Made by a program: the position numbers and the translations under genes
Shown here: positions 8,346-17,366 of the stretch, piece by piece
Layout: every line of letters begins with the position of its first letter
Position numbering within the stretch: the stretch's first letter is position 1
Source of the DNA: Arthrobacter yangruifuii
Lineage (GTDB): Bacteria > Actinomycetota > Actinomycetes > Actinomycetales > Micrococcaceae
NCBI RefSeq assembly: GCF_009192775.1
Contig: NZ_VTFX01000005.1
Location: forward strand, 620,001 to 684,000
DNA: 64,000 bases
Reading direction: 5' to 3'
Notes under the pieces: generated by a model
Seen by the model: the letters and a program-made list of their open reading frames with translations, nothing else
Told to the model about the DNA's origin: nothing
Databases searched by the model: none

Positions 8346-9203
8346 CTAGTCGGCCGAACCCTGCGGCATGGGTTGCCCGAAAATCGGTCCGGCCTCAGGG
8401 CGCTTGGCCGAGATTCCGTCCCCGGAGGACTGGTGCCGCACCCGGCGGACCACCCAGGGCAGCAGGAATTCGCGGGCCCAGACCATGTCCTCGGTGCGGG
8501 CCGTCCGCCAGTTCTTGGGGGGCAGCGGCTTGGTTTCCAGCGGCTGCAGGGAGTGCGGCACGTGCAGGGTGTCCAGCACCATGGCGGCAATGGTGTGGTG
8601 TCCCAGCGGAGAGAAATGCAGCCGGTCCGGTGCCCACATCTGCGGATCTCCCAATTCGCGCAGCGCCCACATGTCCGCAATGACAGCGCCGTGCCGCTTG
8701 GCGACGGTCCGCAGGTTTTCGTTGTAGATTGCGGCCCGGCCGCGGACGCTGCTCAGCACGGGGGTGTTGCCGAGGTCAGGTCCCGTGAACAGGACAACCC
8801 CGGCACCTGAGGCGCGCAGCCTGGCCACGGCGCCGTCCATGCGTTCGGCCAGCCGGTCCGGATCACCGCCGGGCCGGATCACGTCATTGCCGCCGGCGCA
8901 GATGGTTACCAGATCCGGTTTCAGGGCCAGCGCCGGTTCCAGCTGCTCGTCGATGATCTGGTTCAGCAGCCGCCCCCGGATCGCCAGGTTTGCGTAGGCG
9001 AAATCCGGCTGCTCCGACGCCAGCTCCTCGGCGACGCGGTCCGCCCAGCCGCGGTTGCCGCCCGGACTGTTCGGATCGGGATCTCCGATGCCTTCGGTGA
9101 AGGAATCGCCCATGGCCACGAACCGGGACCAGAGGTGCAGCGGCTGCTGCTCCTGCCGGGAATCGGGGAGGGAAACGGCTTCGGGCAAAGAATTTGTACT
9201 CAC
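8346..9203 (-). CDS. SGNH/GDSL family hydrolase
   Basis: 285 residues. Block I is FVAMGDSFTEGIGD (Ser nucleophile around 33), block II has the Gly in ANLAIRGR, block III is CAGGNDVI (Asn) and block V is DRLHFSPLGHH (Asp/His). The complete SGNH set predicts an active serine esterase or lipase. There is no signal peptide or membrane anchor, so it is probably cytoplasmic. It is divergent from the carboxylesterase at 9277 with a 73-bp shared upstream region. Substrate unknown. Confidence 0.9.
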   Translation of the reverse strand: MSTNSLPEAVSLPDSRQEQQPLHLWSRFVAMGDSFTEGIGDPDPNSPGGNRGWADRVAEELASEQPDFAYANLAIRGRLLNQIIDEQLEPALALKPDLVTICAGGNDVIRPGGDPDRLAERMDGAVARLRASGAGVVLFTGPDLGNTPVLSSVRGRAAIYNENLRTVAKRHGAVIADMWALRELGDPQMWAPDRLHFSPLGHHTIAAMVLDTLHVPHSLQPLETKPLPPKNWRTARTEDMVWAREFLLPWVVRRVRHQSSGDGISAKRPEAGPIFGQPMPQGSAD

Positions 9204-9276
9204 CGGTCAATACTCGCAAACCGTGCCTCGGCTACGCGACCGTAGGTTCCAATTTGCGGCGTGCCAAAATGAAACC

Positions 9277-9939
9277 ATGACAAACCCCGCATGGAATCCC
9301 GTAGTCCTCTGGTCAAAACCCGAAGCCGAGCGGGCGGGCACCCCGCTGCTGGTGCTCTTTCACGGATACCTGGCCAATGAAGAGGACCTGATGGGCCTGA
9401 CGGACTACCTGCCCGATGACTTCACCATTGCCTCGGTCCGCGCGCCGCAGGCGTCCGGCCCGGGCTACACCTGGTTCCCGCTGATGAGCGACGCGGACTA
9501 CTCGGTGGACGCGGTGGTGGAGTCCGTGGCGGACGTCGCCGCCTGGCTGGATACCGTCAAGGACTCCCACACGAGTGTGAGCCTGCTGGGCTTTTCCATG
9601 GGCATGGCCGTGGCGACCACCCTGCTGCGGCACCGCCCGCGGGACTTTGCCGCCGTCGTCGGGCTCTCCGGCTTTGTGGTCCCGTCGCAGGACAACGCGT
9701 TCTTCCATGACGAGGAACTGGAACAGGACAAGGTGCAGTTCTTCTGGGGCCGGGACCAGGCAGACCCGGTGATTGACGCACCGCGGATCGAATATACGCA
9801 TGCCTGGCTCAACGCGCATACCGCGCTGACCAAGATCCTCTACTCGAACATGGGCCACGGCATCAACATGCAGGAGCTGGGCCATGTGAAGGAGTTCCTG
9901 GCACACACGGTGCTGCGCGCCGGAACCCGGGCGAACTAA
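9277..9939 (+). CDS. Phospholipase/carboxylesterase-type alpha/beta hydrolase
   Basis: 220 residues from MTNPAWNP; the open frame extends upstream into the divergent gene, but that part is not family-like. HGYLANEEDL is the oxyanion-hole HG, LLGFSMGMAVA is the G-x-S-x-G nucleophile elbow, the Asp lies in the RDQADPV segment, and SNMGHGI gives the catalytic His. This matches the abhydrolase_2/YpfH-like carboxylesterase group, soluble enzymes of about 220 residues. It is divergent from an SGNH hydrolase, and the two may share control. It converges with the S4 protein, overlapping it by four bases. Confidence 0.88.
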   Translation: MTNPAWNPVVLWSKPEAERAGTPLLVLFHGYLANEEDLMGLTDYLPDDFTIASVRAPQASGPGYTWFPLMSDADYSVDAVVESVADVAAWLDTVKDSHTSVSLLGFSMGMAVATTLLRHRPRDFAAVVGLSGFVVPSQDNAFFHDEELEQDKVQFFWGRDQADPVIDAPRIEYTHAWLNAHTALTKILYSNMGHGINMQELGHVKEFLAHTVLRAGTRAN

Positions 9940-10166
9940 CCTTCGCGGGTAATCCGGACCGTCTCGCCGTTGACCGAGACCAGGTCGCCGGCGTGCAGCT
10001 GGCGGCCGCGGCGTTCTTCAATGTCGCCGTTGACCTGAACCAGGCCGTCTTCGATCAGTTGTTTGGCCTGGATCCCGTCCTCCGCCAGGTTGGCGAGCTT
10101 GAGCAGCTGGCCCAGGCGGATCATGTCGTCGCGGATGGGAAGGTCTTGGGCATCGGAGGAACTCAT
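9936..10166 (-). CDS. S4 RNA-binding domain protein
   Basis: 76 residues. Nearly the whole protein is one S4 domain: IRLGQLLKLANLAEDG, AKQLIEDGLVQVNGDIEE and GDLVSVNGETVRI. Such YaaA/RqcP-like small S4 proteins bind structured RNA or stalled large ribosomal subunits. The frame stays open to 10481, but the upstream part is translated from a GC-rich tandem repeat and is rejected; GGAGG lies just before the chosen ATG. The stop codon overlaps the end of the convergent esterase. Confidence 0.88.
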   Translation of the reverse strand: MSSSDAQDLPIRDDMIRLGQLLKLANLAEDGIQAKQLIEDGLVQVNGDIEERRGRQLHAGDLVSVNGETVRITREG

Positions 10167-10200
10167 ACCTCCATTCTGCCCGATTCTCCCGTGCCGTCCG

Positions 10201-10250
10201 GCGCAGGACCTGCCCCGCCCGGCGCAGGACCTGCCCCGCCCGGCGCAGGA
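10201..10250. repeat. 21-bp tandem repeat
   Basis: Two perfect 21-bp copies (10201-10221, 10222-10242) of gcgcaggacctgccccgcc plus cg, and a partial third (10243-10250), lie in the divergent region between the S4 gene and the permease gene. Copy-number variation here could alter promoter spacing; nothing more can be said. Confidence 0.8.
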
Positions 10251-10308
10251 GCGGCAGCCGCGGCATGGCGGCGGCGGGGACGAGGGGGTACGGCGGTAGG
10301 GTGGTCGG

Positions 10309-11322
10309 GTGCCAAACGCTGTGCGGATGTCCCCGCTGATCGGTCTGCCCCTGTCTCTGCTTGCCGGAGTTGCCATTCCCTCCCAGGCCCGCGTCAACGG
10401 CGCCCTAGGGGAGCGCCTCGACGACGGCCTGGCCGCTGCGCTGGTCAGCTTCCTGGTCGGGCTGGCGGTCATGATCGGCATCAGCCTCGCTCTGCCCCGC
10501 GGCCGGGCCGGAGCCGGGCAGCTGATTCCGTCGCTGCGCGAGCGGCGGTTCCCGCGCTACTACGTGCTGGCCGGCATGATCGGCGGCTACTTCGTGCTCT
10601 CCCAAACCCTGACCGTCGCGGTGCTGGGTGTGGCCGTCTTCACCGTGGCCGCCGTCGCCGGGCAAACCCTCACCGGGCTGGTGGTGGACCGTCTCGGCAT
10701 CGGACCGGCCGGCAAGAAGGCCTTGACCGTGATGCGCGTGGTGGGCGCGGTGCTGACCATCGCCGCGGTTGCCTGGGCCGTCAGCCCGAAACTCGGAGCA
10801 GGCGGTGAACCGTCCGAGTGGCTGCTGCCGGTGCTGCTGCCCCTGACCGCAGGCATGCTGATGAGTTTCCAGCAGGCCATGAACGGCACCACCGGGATGC
10901 ATTACGGCACGCCCATCACCGCCACGCTGGTGAACTTCATTTCCGGCACCGTCCTGCTTGCGGTGATGTGGGGCATCAAGATTGCCGTCTCGGGCCCGGG
11001 AAATCCGCTGCCGGGGGAATGGTGGCTGTACCTGGGCGGGCCGCTGGGCTGCATCTTCATCGGCGTCGGCGCCCTGCTGGTGCGCAGCCTGGGTGTGCTG
11101 CTGACCAGTCTCGGCCTGATCGGCGGGCAGCTGATCGGTTCCCTGCTCCTGGACCTCGTCTTCCCCGCACCGGGCAGCGTCGTGGTGGCGGCAACCGTGC
11201 TGGGAACCCTGCTCACGCTGGCCGCCATCGTGCTGGCCACGCTGCCGTGGAACATGCCCGGCGGCGGCCCGCTCCGCCGTCGCCGGACCGCAGAGCCCCG
11301 GCGGGAGAGCGCACCGCGCTGA
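10309..11322 (+). CDS. DMT-superfamily (YdcZ/DUF606-like) permease
   Basis: 337 residues with about ten hydrophobic helices. The N-terminal GLPLSLLAGVAIPSQARVNGALGERL is typical of the DUF606/YdcZ branch, which normally has about 150 residues per unit; here two units are fused into a full ten-helix protein, as is usual in actinobacteria. Conserved Q-A-x-N-G and Q-Q-A-M-N-G motifs recur in the two halves, supporting internal duplication. Substrate unknown. GTG start. The C-terminus is a short Arg-rich cytoplasmic tail. Confidence 0.82.
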   Translation: MPNAVRMSPLIGLPLSLLAGVAIPSQARVNGALGERLDDGLAAALVSFLVGLAVMIGISLALPRGRAGAGQLIPSLRERRFPRYYVLAGMIGGYFVLSQTLTVAVLGVAVFTVAAVAGQTLTGLVVDRLGIGPAGKKALTVMRVVGAVLTIAAVAWAVSPKLGAGGEPSEWLLPVLLPLTAGMLMSFQQAMNGTTGMHYGTPITATLVNFISGTVLLAVMWGIKIAVSGPGNPLPGEWWLYLGGPLGCIFIGVGALLVRSLGVLLTSLGLIGGQLIGSLLLDLVFPAPGSVVVAATVLGTLLTLAAIVLATLPWNMPGGGPLRRRRTAEPRRESAPR

Positions 11323-11508
11323 CGAACGAACACCCCGCCCGGCGGGCCCGGTAGGTCAGCGGGGTATCACCGCCTTAAGCTGGTAGTTGTAGCTTTGCCC
11401 GGCGGCGGACTCCCACCCCTTCCAAGGTGTGGTGCAGAATGCCCAGGGATCAGAAGAGGACCGCACCCAGCGGCCCTCTAGACACGAAAAGAACGGCGGT
11501 ACCATTCC

Positions 11509-12897
11509 ATGGCTTCGACCAAATCCAAGCTGGATCCCATCATCTCCCTGGCCAAGCGCAGGGGCTTTGTCTTCCAGTCGGGTGAGATCTACGGCGGGTC
11601 GCGGTCCGCATGGGATTACGGCCCCCTGGGTGTCGAACTCAAGGAAAACATCAAGAAGCAGTGGTGGCAGCACATGGTCCGCGGACGCGACGACGTCGTC
11701 GGGCTGGATTCCGCGGTCATCCTGCCGCGCCAGGTCTGGGAAGCCTCCGGCCATGTGGAGGTCTTTTCGGACCCGCTGGTGGAATGCCTGAGCTGCCACA
11801 AGCGCTACCGTGCGGACCACCTCGAAGAGGCCTACGAGGAAAAGAAGGGCCACGCCCCGGAAAACGGCCTGGCCGACATTGCCTGCGCCAACTGCGGCAC
11901 CAAGGGCCAGTGGACCGAACCGCAGGAATTCTCCGGCCTGCTCAAGACCTTCCTCGGCCCGGTGGCCAATGAGGAGGGCATGCACTACCTGCGTCCCGAA
12001 ACCGCGCAGGGCATCTTCGTAAACTTCAACAACGTGCTCACCACCTCACGCAAGAAGCCGCCGTTCGGCATCGGCCAGATCGGCAAGAGCTTCCGCAACG
12101 AGATCACGCCGGGCAACTTCATCTTCCGCACCCGCGAGTTCGAGCAGATGGAACTGGAGTTCTTCGTCGAGCCGGGCACGGACGAGGAATGGCACAAGTA
12201 CTGGATCGAGAACCGGTTCAACTGGTACGTGGGCCTGGGCATCGATCCGGAGAACCTGCGCCTGTTCGAACACCCGCAGGAAAAGCTGAGCCACTACTCC
12301 AAGGGCACCACCGACGTCGAATACCGCTTCGGTTTCGCCGGCAGCGAGTGGGGCGAGCTGGAAGGCATCGCCAACCGCACCGACTTCGACCTGGGCACCC
12401 ACTCCAAGCACTCCGGTACGGACCTGAGCTACTTCAACCAGGCCACGAACGAACGCTTCACCCCGTACGCGATTGAACCCGCCGCCGGCCTGACCCGTTC
12501 CTTCATGGCGTTCCTGGTGGATTCCTACACCGAGGACGAGGCCCCCAACGCGAAGGGCGGCGTCGACAAGCGCACCGTGCTGAAGCTGGACCCGCGCCTG
12601 GCACCGGTCAAGGCCGCCGTGCTGCCGCTCAGCCGCAACGAGGACCTCTCGCCCAAGGCCAAGGACCTCGCCGCGCAGCTGCGCCGGAACTGGAACATCG
12701 ACTTCGACGACGCCGGCGCCATCGGCCGCCGCTACCGCCGCCAGGACGAAATCGGCACCCCGTTCTGCATCACCGTGGACTTCGACACCCTCGAGGACCA
12801 GGCGGTCACCGTGCGTGAACGCGACACCATGGCACAGGAGCGGGTCAGCCTGGACAAGGTTGAGGGCTACCTCGCCGAACGGCTGATCGGCGCGTAA
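11509..12897 (+). CDS. glyS: Glycine--tRNA ligase (class II, single chain)
   Basis: 462-residue dimeric-type glycyl-tRNA synthetase charging tRNA-Gly. Class II motifs are visible: the N-terminal [11 protein letters not shown] and WDYGPLG, motif 2 in [22 protein letters not shown], and motif 3 in [10 protein letters not shown]. Zinc-type Cys pairs (ECLSCHKRY and ACANCGTKG) sit in the insertion at about 97-125. A C-terminal anticodon-binding domain begins near [13 protein letters not shown]. No T-box is visible in the 186-bp leader. The GNAT gene starts on its last base, so the two are coupled. Confidence 0.97.
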   Translation: MASTKSKLDPIISLAKRRGFVFQSGEIYGGSRSAWDYGPLGVELKENIKKQWWQHMVRGRDDVVGLDSAVILPRQVWEASGHVEVFSDPLVECLSCHKRYRADHLEEAYEEKKGHAPENGLADIACANCGTKGQWTEPQEFSGLLKTFLGPVANEEGMHYLRPETAQGIFVNFNNVLTTSRKKPPFGIGQIGKSFRNEITPGNFIFRTREFEQMELEFFVEPGTDEEWHKYWIENRFNWYVGLGIDPENLRLFEHPQEKLSHYSKGTTDVEYRFGFAGSEWGELEGIANRTDFDLGTHSKHSGTDLSYFNQATNERFTPYAIEPAAGLTRSFMAFLVDSYTEDEAPNAKGGVDKRTVLKLDPRLAPVKAAVLPLSRNEDLSPKAKDLAAQLRRNWNIDFDDAGAIGRRYRRQDEIGTPFCITVDFDTLEDQAVTVRERDTMAQERVSLDKVEGYLAERLIGA

Positions 12898-13802
12898 TGG
12901 CACTTTCATTCCGCGAATGGCGTGAAGATGACGATCTCAAGCTGAACCAGCTCTGGGGTGATCCGGAAAGCGTGCAGGCCGGTCAGTTCCGCGCCGTGCT
13001 GCGTCCCTCCTCCAACGAGCCGTGGAGCCGCTGCATCGTGGCCGAGGAGGACGGGATTCCGGTGGCCGCGGGAGTGGTTTACGAAACCAGCCTGCACCCG
13101 GACCGGCTGTGGGCCTATGTGGAGGTCGCCCGGGAAAACCGGCGGGCCGGACTGGGCACCACGCTGCTGCAGATGCTGCGCAAGGAAGCCGAGTCCGCGC
13201 CGTCGGGCGTCACCAAGCTGCGGGCGAAGGTGGAACCGGGCACCCCGGCCGCCGCATTTGCCGAAGCCGCCGGGCTCACCCCGATCCAGCGGTCCGCCGT
13301 GATTGTGGTGGAACCGGGCCGGCTGAAGCTTCCGGTGTTCGAGGATGACGGACCCCAGCTGGATGAGGCCGCCACCGGCTCGGTGGAACTCACGCAGGCA
13401 GTAACGGCGTTCTACAACGCGGTGCACGAATGGGACCGCGCCGACATGACCCTCGGCCGCGCCCAGCAGATGCTGCTCAATGACGCCACCGGCGCCTCGG
13501 GCGCCGTGGTGCTCCGCGACCAGCCGAAGAAGGACGGCGGAAAGATCGCCGCCTTCGCGGTGAGCTACACCCAGGAACGCACCGACGAGCCCGCCGACGT
13601 CCTGGTGGGCTACGACACCACCCTCGCCGACGACGAGGCACGCGCCGCGGTGGAGTCACTGCTGGCGATGCTGGCGTACCAGTATCCGGTGCAGCTGGAA
13701 GTGGATGAGTCCATGACGGCTGTGGTCCGGGCACTGGCCCCGCTGTTCAAGGCGGGCGCCGCCCGGCAGGTCGGACGGGAAACGCTGATCCTCAGCGACT
13801 AG
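12897..13802 (+). CDS. GNAT family N-acetyltransferase
   Basis: 301 residues; its ATG overlaps the glyS stop by one base. The first half contains a GNAT core: YVEVARENRRAGLGTTLLQML carries the acetyl-CoA-binding R/Q-x-x-G-x-G/A pattern. The second half (from about 160) looks like a second, degenerate acetyltransferase fold, giving a tandem-GNAT length. Substrate unknown. Coupling to glyS is probably only transcriptional. A strong terminator follows. Confidence 0.85.
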   Translation: MALSFREWREDDDLKLNQLWGDPESVQAGQFRAVLRPSSNEPWSRCIVAEEDGIPVAAGVVYETSLHPDRLWAYVEVARENRRAGLGTTLLQMLRKEAESAPSGVTKLRAKVEPGTPAAAFAEAAGLTPIQRSAVIVVEPGRLKLPVFEDDGPQLDEAATGSVELTQAVTAFYNAVHEWDRADMTLGRAQQMLLNDATGASGAVVLRDQPKKDGGKIAAFAVSYTQERTDEPADVLVGYDTTLADDEARAAVESLLAMLAYQYPVQLEVDESMTAVVRALAPLFKAGAARQVGRETLILSD

Positions 13803-13826
13803 GCGTACTGAAACAGCAGCAAAAAA

Positions 13827-13866
13827 GAAGAGGCGGTCCCGTGCAATAGCGGGACCGCCTCTTCTC
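13827..13866. terminator. Intrinsic terminator after glyS-GNAT (bidirectional)
   Basis: A 15-bp perfect stem, 13827-13841 with 13850-13864, with an 8-base loop, is preceded by an A-run and followed by T-rich sequence. It sits between the convergent GNAT and TetR genes and can serve both strands. Confidence 0.92.
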
Positions 13867-13887
13867 TGCAGCTGTCCGCAGGCGGCG

Positions 13888-14472
13888 TCAGGTATTCAGC
13901 CGTCCGGACAGTGCGTAGAGCACCGACGCCGCCACGTCTTCCACCGAACGGTCCGGATCGAAGACAAGCCAGTCCAATGCCCCCATCAGGGTGGCGCCGA
14001 AGACGCTGCCGGCAATCAGCGTGAGACGGTCCGGGCTGCCGTCCGGCAGCGTGGTCGCTCCGCCGGTCTGACGGATGGGTTCCACAAACTCACCTAGGGC
14101 TTCCTGGCGCAGCAGGTGCAGGGAATGCTGCCAGACGCGGTCCGTGCGCAGGATTTCGGCGGCCATCAGCCTGGCCAGCGCCCGATTTTCGGACAACAGC
14201 TTCAGCAGGGCGCGGACCATTGACTCGATGGCGTCCCAGCCGGCGAGCCCGGCGCGTGCGGTGCGCAGGCACTCCGTCAGGGCGCCCACGCCCTCCAGCA
14301 GCAGCTTCTCGAAGAGCTTGTCCTTGGAGGAGAAGTTGTAATACAGGCTGCCCTTGGCCACCCCGGCCCGCTCGGCCACGTCATCCATGGTGGTCCCGGA
14401 AATACCGTTGACGGAGGCAAGCTCCAGGGCGGCGTCGAGTATGGCGCGCTTGGTGCCGGATTCGCGTGGCAT
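13888..14472 (-). CDS. TetR/AcrR family transcriptional regulator
   Basis: 194 residues. The N-terminal helix-turn-helix is complete: AILDAALELASVNGISGTTMDDVAERAGVAKGSLYYNFSSKDKL. The C-terminal ligand domain is all-helical. It is transcribed in the same direction as the AtoE-like transporter that lies upstream (start 16017), with a 90-bp gap, so it may be the distal gene of that unit and respond to fatty-acid derivatives; that link is inferred from position alone. Confidence 0.92.
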   Translation of the reverse strand: MPRESGTKRAILDAALELASVNGISGTTMDDVAERAGVAKGSLYYNFSSKDKLFEKLLLEGVGALTECLRTARAGLAGWDAIESMVRALLKLLSENRALARLMAAEILRTDRVWQHSLHLLRQEALGEFVEPIRQTGGATTLPDGSPDRLTLIAGSVFGATLMGALDWLVFDPDRSVEDVAASVLYALSGRLNT

Positions 14473-14562
14473 GCGGCAATAAGTCCTTAGGGCGGAAGAA
14501 AACTGCTGACCCTTCGATCTTAGATGCCGCGGAAGGAACGCCGTCCCCGGGGGCGGGCCGGG

Positions 14563-16017
14563 TTAGGGTGCAGGGACCGCAGGAGGTATCACCGGAGGCT
14601 CGAACGTGAAGGTCATGCCCAGCAGCCAGACCAGCAGGAGCACCACCGGCAGGTGAATGGTGAACTGCAGGAAGGTGAAGCCGACCAGGTCCCGCGCCCG
14701 CAGTTTCAGGACCGCCAGCAGCGGGAGCATGAAGAACGGGTTGACGAGGTTCGGCAGGGCCTCGGCGACGTTGTAGATCTGCACCGTCCAGCCCAGGTTC
14801 ATCTCGACGTCGGTGGCGGACTGCATCACGTAGGGCGCCTCCACCAGCCACTTCCCGCCGCCGGACGGAACAAAGATGCCGAGGATGGCCGTGTACAGCG
14901 CTATCACGACAGCAAAACCGCCTCCGGAACCAATGCTGGTGAAGAACTCGGCCAGATGCGCCGAAACGGTCATGCCACCGGACCCTTCGGCCTTGGTCAG
15001 GATGGCGGCCATGGCCGCGTACAGGGGAAACTGCACCAGGATGCCGGCGGTGGCCGGAACGGCCTTGGTCACGGCCTGAAGGAAGTTGCGCGGGGTGCCG
15101 TGCAGCACCAGACCCAGCATCAGGAAGACGAGCAGGTAGCCGTTCAGGCTGGAGATGACGGTCAGGAACGGCTTGCTCAGGAACTGCGAAACCAGCCAGC
15201 CGGCCGTCAGCAGGCCCATCAGCACCGGCAGGATCCGGCTGTATTCCAGCCACTCACCCGGCCGCTCCCGGCGCGATGCCGGTTCCGGCGAATCATCCAG
15301 ATCCACACCCAGCTCAAAGGCCGTCCGGATAGCCGCTCCGCGGGGAGCGGACAGGTGTGCAACGACGGTTGTCAGGGCAATCAGGATGGCGCAGGTCAGC
15401 AGGGACTGCCACGTGAAGATGGTCTTGCCGAAGTCCAGTACCCCCGTGATCTGCAGCAGGTCCGGCGGAAGCGATGCTGCGGTGGCCTGCAGCTGTGCGG
15501 CGGAAGAGGAAAGACCGAGTGCCCAGACCGCGCCCAGGCCCATGAAGGCCGCCGCACCCAGGGCGCGGTAGTCCACGCGCAGATCGGTTCGCCGGGCGAT
15601 GGCCCGCGCCAGCAGGCCGCCGAAGACCAGGCTGAGGCCCCAGTTCAGGAAGGAAACACTCATGGACAACAGGGCGACGAAGCTCACGGCAGTAGTGGCC
15701 TGCTGCGGAACCCGGGCCAACCGGTCGATCAGCCGGGCCACCGGCGGGGACGTGGCCACCACGTAGCCGGTGAGCACCACCATTGCCATCTGCAGGGTAA
15801 AGGCGGTCAGGTCCCAGAAGCCGTTGCCGAAGGCATCCACCACGGCCTGCGGGGAGGAGCCGTTGAGCAGCGCGGCCAGCGCCACCAGCACCACGCCGCC
15901 GAGGGCAAAGACATACGCGTCCGGAAACCACTTCTCGGTCCACCCGGCCATAACCTGGGCAACCCGGGCCAGGCCCTTTTCGGAACGCGTGGAAGTGCCG
16001 GGGGCGGCAGTGGTCAT
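14563..16017 (-). CDS. atoE: Short-chain fatty acid transporter (AtoE family)
   Basis: 484 residues, roughly 12 membrane helices. Family-typical segments are the N-terminal WTEKWFPDAYVFAL, the GNGFWDLTAFTLQMAMVV helix, SFLNWGLSLVFGGLLAR, and the re-entrant IFVPSGGGKWLVEAPYV region. AtoE-type carriers import acetoacetate or short-chain fatty acids such as butyrate. GAGG precedes the ATG. A CRP/GlxR-type palindrome lies about 40 bp upstream of the start, suggesting cAMP-linked control. An acetoacetate/succinyl CoA-transferase pair that could activate its substrate lies elsewhere in this window (62425-63853). Confidence 0.9.
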   Translation of the reverse strand: MTTAAPGTSTRSEKGLARVAQVMAGWTEKWFPDAYVFALGGVVLVALAALLNGSSPQAVVDAFGNGFWDLTAFTLQMAMVVLTGYVVATSPPVARLIDRLARVPQQATTAVSFVALLSMSVSFLNWGLSLVFGGLLARAIARRTDLRVDYRALGAAAFMGLGAVWALGLSSSAAQLQATAASLPPDLLQITGVLDFGKTIFTWQSLLTCAILIALTTVVAHLSAPRGAAIRTAFELGVDLDDSPEPASRRERPGEWLEYSRILPVLMGLLTAGWLVSQFLSKPFLTVISSLNGYLLVFLMLGLVLHGTPRNFLQAVTKAVPATAGILVQFPLYAAMAAILTKAEGSGGMTVSAHLAEFFTSIGSGGGFAVVIALYTAILGIFVPSGGGKWLVEAPYVMQSATDVEMNLGWTVQIYNVAEALPNLVNPFFMLPLLAVLKLRARDLVGFTFLQFTIHLPVVLLLVWLLGMTFTFEPPVIPPAVPAP

Positions 16018-16058
16018 GGGAAACCTCGAATCGTCGGTTGCAACGGTGAAACCGCAAA

Positions 16059-16074
16059 GGTGATGTAAATCACC
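16059..16074. promoter_or_regulatory. CRP/GlxR-type binding site upstream of atoE
   Basis: GGTGATGTAAATCACC is a perfect 6-bp inverted repeat and fits the GlxR/CRP core GTGA-NN-TA-NN-TCAC including the central TA. It lies 42-57 bp upstream of the AtoE start codon. GlxR is the cAMP-binding CRP homologue of Corynebacterium; an orthologue is assumed, not seen here. Confidence 0.65.
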
Positions 16075-16185
16075 AGCACGCTAAAGCGGCGGGGAACACC
16101 TGTCAAATTCCGGCGGGCATCCCGCCCGCTGCGCAGGTTCTCCGCCCGGTACGCAGGATTTGCATCGGCTTGCGAGAATAGACAG

Positions 16186-17358
16186 GTGACTGTTTTATCT
16201 CCGGAACTCAAGCTCGAGCTTCCCCCGCTGCAATTAGGCCCCATCACCGTGGACACCCCGGTGATCCTGGCCCCCATGGCCGGCATTACCAACAAGGCCT
16301 TCCGCCGACTCTGCCGCGAACACGGCGGCGGGCTCTACGTGACCGAAATGGTCACCTCCCGCGCGCTCGTGGAGCGCTCGCCGGAATCAATGCGGATCAT
16401 CAAGCACGACGACGACGAAAAGGTCCGTTCCGTCCAGCTCTACGGCGTGGACCCCAAGACCGTCGGTGCAGCCGTCCGCCTGCTGGTGGAGGAGGACCGG
16501 GCGGACCACATCGACCTCAACTTCGGCTGCCCCGTCCCCAAAGTGACCCGCAAGGGCGGCGGCTCGGCCCTGCCCTGGAAGCTGGACCTGTTCACCGCCA
16601 TCGTTCAGACGGCAGTGAAGGAAGCCTCCCGGGGCAACGTGCCCCTGACCATCAAGATGCGCAAGGGCATTGACGAGGACCACCTGACCTTCCTCGATGC
16701 CGGCCGCATCGCGCGCGACTCGGGCGTGGCAGCCGTGACGCTGCACGGCCGCACGGCGTCGCAGTTCTACTCCGGGAAGGCCGACTGGTCCGCCATCGCG
16801 GAACTGCGCGAGGCACTGCCGGACATGAATGTTCTGGGCAACGGCGACATCTGGTCCGCTGAGGATGCCATCGCCATGGTGCGCGAAACCGGCGTGGACG
16901 GCGTCGTCATCGGACGCGGCTGCCAGGGCCGCCCGTGGCTGTTCGGGGACCTGGAAGCGGCCTTCGAGGGGCGGTCCGAACGGCACCGGCCCGGGCTGAA
17001 GCAGGTCTCCGACAGCGTGTACCGGCATGCCGAGCTGCTGGTGGAGACCTTCGGCGACGAAGTGATTGCCCTGCGCGACATCCGCAAGCACATGGCGTGG
17101 TACTTCAAGGGCTACGTAGTGGGCGGAGACCTCCGCGCTAAACTGGCCACGGTGCCGTCCCTGGCGGTGCTCCGTGAACTGCTGGACCAGCTGGATCCCG
17201 AAGCTCCGTACCCCGGCGCAGACGCCGAGGGACCGCGCGGACGGGCCGGAACACCCAAAAAGACAGCGCTGCCGGAAGGCTGGCTGGACGGGCGGGAACT
17301 CAATGCCGCCCAGAAGTCCATCATTTCGGCGGCCGAACTCGACGTATCAGGCGGCTAA
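16186..17358 (+). CDS. dusB: tRNA-dihydrouridine synthase
   Basis: 390-residue FMN enzyme reducing uridines in the D-loop of tRNA. The N-terminal VILAPMAGITNKAFRRLCRE is the FMN-barrel start, LNFGCPVPKVTRKGGGSAL contains the catalytic Cys in the NxGCP motif, and VTLHGRTASQFYSG and GNGDIWSAEDA follow. It ends with the helical tRNA-binding domain. GTG start. The dgt gene follows nine bases later, an arrangement common in actinobacteria, so the two likely form an operon. Confidence 0.95.
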   Translation: MTVLSPELKLELPPLQLGPITVDTPVILAPMAGITNKAFRRLCREHGGGLYVTEMVTSRALVERSPESMRIIKHDDDEKVRSVQLYGVDPKTVGAAVRLLVEEDRADHIDLNFGCPVPKVTRKGGGSALPWKLDLFTAIVQTAVKEASRGNVPLTIKMRKGIDEDHLTFLDAGRIARDSGVAAVTLHGRTASQFYSGKADWSAIAELREALPDMNVLGNGDIWSAEDAIAMVRETGVDGVVIGRGCQGRPWLFGDLEAAFEGRSERHRPGLKQVSDSVYRHAELLVETFGDEVIALRDIRKHMAWYFKGYVVGGDLRAKLATVPSLAVLRELLDQLDPEAPYPGADAEGPRGRAGTPKKTALPEGWLDGRELNAAQKSIISAAELDVSGG

Positions 17359-17366
17359 AGCACCCC

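Noticed and set aside
10167-10481. N-terminal extension of the S4 protein
   Set aside because: It is translated from a tandem DNA repeat (SCAGRGR units) and the upstream divergent promoter; the ATG at 10166 gives a complete S4 domain.
11323-11508. T-box leader before glyS
   Set aside because: No T-box sequence, specifier loop or antiterminator pairing could be found in the 186 bp.
14524-16068. 514-codon open frame antisense to atoE
   Set aside because: Composition is Gly/Gln/Arg-rich without any domain pattern; the opposite strand encodes a clear 12-helix transporter.
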